A DNA stretch of 64,000 bases from the NCBI GenBank assembly GCA_965220535.1, contig OZ244833.1, forward strand, positions 2,356,001-2,420,000, given 5' to 3'. Origin of the DNA: HK1 sp965220535. Lineage in GTDB: Bacteria; Pseudomonadota; Gammaproteobacteria; HK1. This document shows, one piece after another, positions 60,065-64,000 of this stretch (the first letter of the stretch is position 1; each line of letters starts with the position of its first letter). The notes below the pieces were generated by a model. It worked only from the letters and a program-made list of their open reading frames with translations, was not told the DNA's origin and ran no database searches. Both the position numbers and the translations under genes were made by a program.

Positions 60065-60996
60065 AAGCCTTTACGCTTTTCATCAAAGGAACGTGCATCG
60101 GAGCGGCGGATGTGGTGCCGGGGGTGAGCGGCGGCACCATGGCCTTGATCCTCGGCATCTACCCTCGATTGATCGCCGCGATTAGGGCTTTCGATCTGCA
60201 GTTCTTGCGGCACTTGGCAAGCCTTCGTCCGCAGCCGGCCTTGGCCCGTCTCGATCTTGCCTTGTTGCTTCCCGTGGGCGCAGGAGTCTTTGCCGCTTGG
60301 CTTTTTTTCACCCGTGTCGTGCCTTTGCAAGATCTGGTGAAGACCCATACCGCTTTCGTCCATGGCCTCTTTTTCGGGCTGATAGCGGCCTCGGCGATCA
60401 CGCTGCTTCGATCTCGAAGCCCTCTTCTTCGACGGGAGTGGGCGTTGCTGTTGGTAGCGACGGGCGTATCCGCCGGTGGGCTGTGGTTGCTGCCGAGCGA
60501 GGCGATCTTGCCCGCATCGGAGCGAATGCCGTGGATGATTGCGCTGGGGGGGTCGCTTGCGGCCTCGGCGATGCTTTTGCCGGGGATCTCCGGGGCTTTC
60601 GTCTTGCTGATTTCGGGCCAATACGCCATCGTCTTGGACGGATTCGCGCGTTTCGATCCGGCGATTCTCGTCCCCTTCGGGCTCGGGGCGGGGTTGGGGC
60701 TGGTGGCCTTCAGTCGCGTCATCGCTTGGTTGTTGCACCGATGGGAGCGGGGCACGATACTGATCCTCGCAGGCTTGATGGTCGGTGCGTTGCCCAAGGT
60801 GTGGCCCTTTTTCGCGTTTTCCGGGCAGGGGATCGAGGCGAGAGGCGACGGGAGCGGCGAGTTGGCGTCGGGGCTTGCAAGCCCCTTTGCAAACCCCTGG
60901 GAAATCCCCGATCTCGTCGGCGTCTTGGCATCGATGGCCATCGGCGTCGCGCTGGTTTTCGCTTTGCACGCGCTGTCGCGTAAATACCGCGCTTGA
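60061..60996 (+). CDS. DUF368 protein, likely polyprenyl-phosphate transporter (PopT family)
   Basis: A 311-residue membrane protein with about eight helices. The conserved N-terminal motif Gly-Ala-Ala-Asp-Val-Val-Pro-Gly-Val-Ser-Gly-Gly-Thr is near 14-26. It recurs in altered form as Leu-Leu-Pro-Gly-Ile-Ser-Gly-Ala near 176. DUF368 proteins were recently shown to recycle undecaprenyl phosphate across the membrane (PopT). Its ATG overlaps the hemE stop by four bases, so it is translated after hemE, a pairing with no obvious metabolic logic. Confidence 0.87.
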   Translation: MKAFTLFIKGTCIGAADVVPGVSGGTMALILGIYPRLIAAIRAFDLQFLRHLASLRPQPALARLDLALLLPVGAGVFAAWLFFTRVVPLQDLVKTHTAFVHGLFFGLIAASAITLLRSRSPLLRREWALLLVATGVSAGGLWLLPSEAILPASERMPWMIALGGSLAASAMLLPGISGAFVLLISGQYAIVLDGFARFDPAILVPFGLGAGLGLVAFSRVIAWLLHRWERGTILILAGLMVGALPKVWPFFAFSGQGIEARGDGSGELASGLASPFANPWEIPDLVGVLASMAIGVALVFALHALSRKYRA

Positions 60997-61065
60997 CCTG
61001 CACCGAAAAGCGTTGCGAACGAAGGGCGAGCTCACCGAGGATCCGATAGCAAGAACGACGCCGCG

Positions 61066-61881
61066 ATGCCCGAACTGCCCGAAGTCGAATCGATATGCCG
61101 AAGTCTGGCGCCGGTGATCGAAGGTCGTCGCGTTCGCGAAGTCGTCGTTCGTGAACGCCGTCTTCGCCGGCCGCTATCCCCCCGACTGCCGCGGTATTTG
61201 AAAGGCAAGACCTTTCAGGGCATCCGTCGGCGTGCCAAATATCTTCTTTTGGAGGTCGGCGAGGGCACCTTGCTCGTCCACCTCGGGATGTCCGGCAGCC
61301 TGCAGTTCGTCGCTGCCGGGACGCCCCCGCAAGCCCACGATCATCTGGATATCGTGCTCGACGACGGCGCTTGCCTGCGTTATCGCGATCCTCGACGATT
61401 CGGCTCTTTGCTCTGGCTACGCGGGCCGCCGGAGCGACATCCTTTGTTGGCCGATATCGGCCCCGAGCCTTTCGCCGACGAGTTCGACGCAGATTTCCTT
61501 CGGGCGCGCCTCCATCGCCGGCGGGCTCCGATCAAGAGCCTGCTGATGGATGCCCGCATCGTGGCCGGCGTCGGCAATATCTATGCCAACGAGGCTTTGT
61601 TCATCGCCGGGATCTCGCCGCTTCGGGCCGGCGGACGAATATCGCTCGCGCGCCTTGCGCACCTGGTGCAAGCCCTCCGCGAAGTGCTGAATGCGGCGAT
61701 CGAGGCCGGGGGAACGACCCTGCGCGATCATGCTTTGGCCGACGGGTCGAGCGGCGCTTTCGTCGAAAGGCTCCAAGTCTACGGGCGCAAGGGGAGCCCC
61801 TGTTCTCGTTGCGGAGCACCGATCGCGATGCGGGTCATCGGGCAGCGAAGCAGTTATTATTGCCGCCGCTGCCAGCGATGA
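61066..61881 (+). CDS. mutM: Formamidopyrimidine-DNA glycosylase
   Basis: A 271-residue base-excision repair enzyme removing 8-oxoguanine and formamidopyrimidines. It starts Met-Pro-Glu-Leu-Pro-Glu, with Pro2 (Pro1 after Met removal) as nucleophile and Glu3. Lys58 is the conserved Lys57 of the mature protein. The helix-two-turn-helix motif Gly-Val-Gly-Asn-Ile-Tyr-Ala-Asn-Glu is near 167. The zinc finger cysteines are Cys246, Cys249, Cys266 and Cys269. The length is normal. It lies 69 bases after the DUF368 gene. Confidence 0.96.
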   Translation: MPELPEVESICRSLAPVIEGRRVREVVVRERRLRRPLSPRLPRYLKGKTFQGIRRRAKYLLLEVGEGTLLVHLGMSGSLQFVAAGTPPQAHDHLDIVLDDGACLRYRDPRRFGSLLWLRGPPERHPLLADIGPEPFADEFDADFLRARLHRRRAPIKSLLMDARIVAGVGNIYANEALFIAGISPLRAGGRISLARLAHLVQALREVLNAAIEAGGTTLRDHALADGSSGAFVERLQVYGRKGSPCSRCGAPIAMRVIGQRSSYYCRRCQR

Positions 61882-61961
61882 TCGATCCGGCGGGGATTCG
61901 CGGTCGGGAGGGGACGCAGATCCGACCCTCGATCCCCCGAAAGCGGCGAAATCGCGGCGAG

Positions 61962-61987
61962 GATTGCACTAGATGATTGCACTATAT
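61962..61987. repeat. Tandem duplication, 13 bp x2
   Basis: GATTGCACTAGAT is followed by GATTGCACTATAT (one difference), upstream of the TAXI receptor gene. The second copy makes a TATAT-rich stretch that could serve as a promoter -10. Confidence 0.88.
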
Positions 61988-62032
61988 TATTCCCCCGAGT
62001 TTTCAGCCATAACAACCAATAACATCGATAAC

Positions 62033-62041
62033 AAAAGGAGG
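62033..62041 (+). promoter_or_regulatory. Strong ribosome binding site deciding the TAXI start
   Basis: AAAAGGAGG abuts one ATG (62042) and lies six bases before another (62048). Spacing rules out the first, so the start is 62048. Confidence 0.85.
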
Positions 62042-62047
62042 ATGGAA

Positions 62048-63073
62048 ATGAAAACGCTATATCGTCTGATCGGGCCGACGATCCTCGCGGGATCGGTTTT
62101 GGCCACCGCTATCGTCACCGGAACCGCCGGTGCCCAGGAAATGACCTTCTTTCGCATCGGAACCGGTTCGGCCGGTGGGACCTATTTCCCGATCGGCGGC
62201 ATCATCGCCAATGCCATCTCCAATCCCCCGGGTTCGCGGCCTTGCGACAAAGGCGGCAACTGCGGGGTTCCCGGCTTGGTCGCCATTGCCCAGTCCACCA
62301 ATGCCTCGGCGCATAACGTCACCGCCATCCAAGCGGGGCAAATGGAGGCCGGTCTGTCCGGGGCCGCGACCCTTCATTTCGCCTACCACGGAGTCGGCAA
62401 GTTCGAAGGCGAGAAAAAGCCGAAACTGCGGGTGATCGCCAATCTCTTCCCCGAGGATTTGCACCTGGTGCTTCCCGAAGGGGGCTCGCTGAAGAATCTG
62501 GCCGATCTGAAGGGCAAGCGCGTGGGCATCGCCCAAGCGGGTTCCGGCACCCAAATCGCGGTGGAGTTGATCCTCGCCGACCATGGAGTCAACCGCGGCA
62601 ATATCGACGAGGCGGAACTCAATAATTCCCAATCGGCCGAACGCTTGGCGGACGGCCAACTCGACGCCTATTTCTATGCCGCCGGGACGCCGGTTGCGGC
62701 CATGATTCAGCTGGATTCCACCAAGGGCATGGAGCTCTACAGCTTCGCCGAAGACGAGGTGATGCGCGCCAACAAGGCCGTTCCCTACTATATTCCCTCG
62801 GTGATCCCCGCCGGCACCTATCCCGGCGTCGGCTACGATGTCGATACGGTCGCGGTCTCCGGCATCATGGTCACCAGCATCGATCAGCCGGAGGAATTGA
62901 TCTACGGGATCACGAAGGCGATGTGGTCGGATACGGCACGCAAACTGCTCGATAACGGCCATGCCAAGGGCAAGGTGATCACCCTCGAGAGCGCATTGGA
63001 CGGAATCGAAGGCATCGGTGTGCCTTTGCATCCGGGAGCGGAGCGCTTCTACAAGGAAGTCGGCATGCTTTGA
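62048..63073 (+). CDS. TAXI-family TRAP transporter solute receptor
   Basis: A 341-residue periplasmic binding protein. The signal peptide (residues 1-29, ending Gly-Thr-Ala-Gly-Ala) precedes the TAXI domain: Arg-Ile-Gly-Thr-Gly-Ser-Ala-Gly-Gly-Thr-Tyr-Phe-Pro near 36-48, and Gly-Lys-Arg-Val-Gly-Ile near 156. An insert with two cysteines (near 67 and 73) may form a disulfide. TAXI receptors feed fused TRAP permeases, often for dicarboxylates such as 2-oxoglutarate, but the ligand here is unknown. The fused permease begins 161 bases downstream. High expression is likely given the ribosome binding site. Confidence 0.92.
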   Translation: MKTLYRLIGPTILAGSVLATAIVTGTAGAQEMTFFRIGTGSAGGTYFPIGGIIANAISNPPGSRPCDKGGNCGVPGLVAIAQSTNASAHNVTAIQAGQMEAGLSGAATLHFAYHGVGKFEGEKKPKLRVIANLFPEDLHLVLPEGGSLKNLADLKGKRVGIAQAGSGTQIAVELILADHGVNRGNIDEAELNNSQSAERLADGQLDAYFYAAGTPVAAMIQLDSTKGMELYSFAEDEVMRANKAVPYYIPSVIPAGTYPGVGYDVDTVAVSGIMVTSIDQPEELIYGITKAMWSDTARKLLDNGHAKGKVITLESALDGIEGIGVPLHPGAERFYKEVGML

Positions 63074-63234
63074 AAAAAGCGAGCCGAACGAGGGATTTCG
63101 GGATGACGAGGACGAGACGATGATCCGGGCTCGTCCTCGTGATTCCGCCAAAGGATTCGGAGGTATCCCTTCGAGATCGCGTTTTCGAAGGCCCTCCGAT
63201 CGCCTCGAGCCTCGATTGTCGGAACGAAAGCCCG

Positions 63235-64000
63235 GTGTCGGCAAGCGCCCCCGCCGATAGTCCGCGCGAAAGCGGGGGCGGCGATCGGCGTCTCGATATC
63301 GCGGCCGCCGACAGGCTCGAGCGCAAATACGACAGCGCGCTCTTCTTGCGCGAAACGGGCCCGCGCACTCGCATCTTTCTTTATTGGTTCGCGATCGCCT
63401 TCGCTCTTTATCATTATTTGGGCGCGGGGCTCGGACTGCCCGTCGACTACTGGCATATGGGCCTGCATCTGGCCGGTCTTTTCATCCTCATCTTGATATC
63501 GTTTCCCGGGCGCCGGCCGTCGCAAGGGGATTTGTCGGCAAAGCCCGATAGCCGCCGGCGCCGCGGCAATATCCCGGTCCACGATTGGATCATGATCGTT
63601 CTCGGTGTCGCCGGGGCGTTGCATCTCGGGGTATCGTGGCGCGGCTGGGATTTCGAACTTTTCGGCTTCGTCGTCAAGCTGAAAGAGCAGGCTTTGAGAC
63701 AGGGCGACCCCGCCGATATCGATATTTTCTTCGGCACCGTCATCATCGTGCTCGCGCTCGAAATCGCCCGCCGTTCTTTGGGCTGGATCCTGCCGGCCAT
63801 CATTCTCGTATTCGTCGCCTACGCCCTCTTGGGTCCTCGCATCCCGGTGCAGATCCTGCAGCACCCCGGGGTCGATTGGCGTCAGTTCGTCAACAACATG
63901 TATTTCCCGCAGGAGGGAATTTTCGGAGTCACCCTATGGGTGGTTTCCACGATCGTTTTTCATTTCGTGCTCTTCGGGGTGATCGCCCAGCGCATGGGGC
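63235..64000 (+). CDS. TRAP transporter fused permease (DctQM type), cut by the window end
   Basis: The first 255 residues of a TRAP permease. After a polar N-terminus (about 40 residues) come predicted membrane helices near 46-65, 70-90, 118-135 and 160-195. The segment Leu-Gly-Trp-Ile-Leu-Pro-Ala-Ile and Met-Tyr-Phe-Pro-Gln-Glu-Gly-Ile-Phe-Gly is typical of fused 4TM/12TM TRAP permeases that work with TAXI receptors. The GTG at 63235 is the likely start: it begins a frame that is open to the end of the window, with a GGAAC element upstream. It forms a sodium- or proton-coupled importer with the receptor gene before it. Confidence 0.85.
   Translation, partial: MSASAPADSPRESGGGDRRLDIAAADRLERKYDSALFLRETGPRTRIFLYWFAIAFALYHYLGAGLGLPVDYWHMGLHLAGLFILILISFPGRRPSQGDLSAKPDSRRRRGNIPVHDWIMIVLGVAGALHLGVSWRGWDFELFGFVVKLKEQALRQGDPADIDIFFGTVIIVLALEIARRSLGWILPAIILVFVAYALLGPRIPVQILQHPGVDWRQFVNNMYFPQEGIFGVTLWVVSTIVFHFVLFGVIAQRMG

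Overview
The window is GC-rich chromosomal DNA, most likely from a gammaproteobacterium. The best evidence is the order rhlB (divergent) / trxA / rho at 5.7-9.7 kb, the E. coli arrangement, with products that match the enterobacterial proteins closely. The adjacency of mrcA with aroK and aroB and a full-length HemE agree with this. The organism could not be named further. No rRNA, tRNA, CRISPR array, insertion sequence or prophage was seen.

Layout. 0-10.5 kb: a nitroreductase, a Lys/Ala-rich histone-like HTH protein, a NorD/CbbO VWA protein and its MoxR-type ATPase NorQ/CbbQ with an opposite-strand DUF971-MoaD fusion gene between them, then rho, trxA, rhlB and a carboxylesterase. 10.5-18.2 kb: DUF523/DUF1722 protein, RidA, a DegQ-type protease, a secreted ankyrin-like protein, and a pair of exported M16 peptidase-family proteins. 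18.9-24.1 kb: a Gld-type ABC exporter operon (ATPase, permease, auxiliary protein, DUF4340 protein). 24.4-36.2 kb: metabolic and transport genes (2-hydroxyacid dehydrogenase, DUF3726 protein, an unknown 612-residue protein, MFS transporter, DUF1127 protein, secreted endonuclease/phosphatase-fold protein, luciferase-like oxidoreductase, SMP-30 lactonase, SLC13 transporter). 36.7-52.2 kb: DNA polymerase II, a NnrU-like membrane protein, a nucleotidyltransferase-like protein, PriA, an FAD/GcvT dehydrogenase, PBP1A, AroK, AroB and a dGTPase. 52.3-58.6 kb: a two-gene type III restriction-modification system of visibly lower GC. 59-64 kb: HemE, a DUF368 polyprenyl-phosphate transporter, MutM, and the start of a TAXI-type TRAP transporter.

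Two features stand out. First, the methyltransferase gene (mod) is interrupted by a run of 13 G at 52901-52913. The tract puts it out of frame, and 12 G would restore one protein of about 1027 residues. This is the signature of a phase-variable methyltransferase that could control a phasevarion. A second 12-G run (12125-12136) lies between degQ and ridA. Second, most intergenic regions carry a perfect or near-perfect tandem duplication of 9-16 bp, often across a stop codon, a start codon or a ribosome binding site. More than twenty such loci occur in 64 kb, which suggests a lineage-specific mutational process.

Functional coupling visible from layout: aroB/dgt, priA and the gene before it, gldA/gldF, hemE/DUF368 and mod/res each overlap by 1 to 8 bases, so translation is probably coupled. 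SLC13/SMP-30, ridA/DUF523 and the M16 pair are separated by less than 40 bases.
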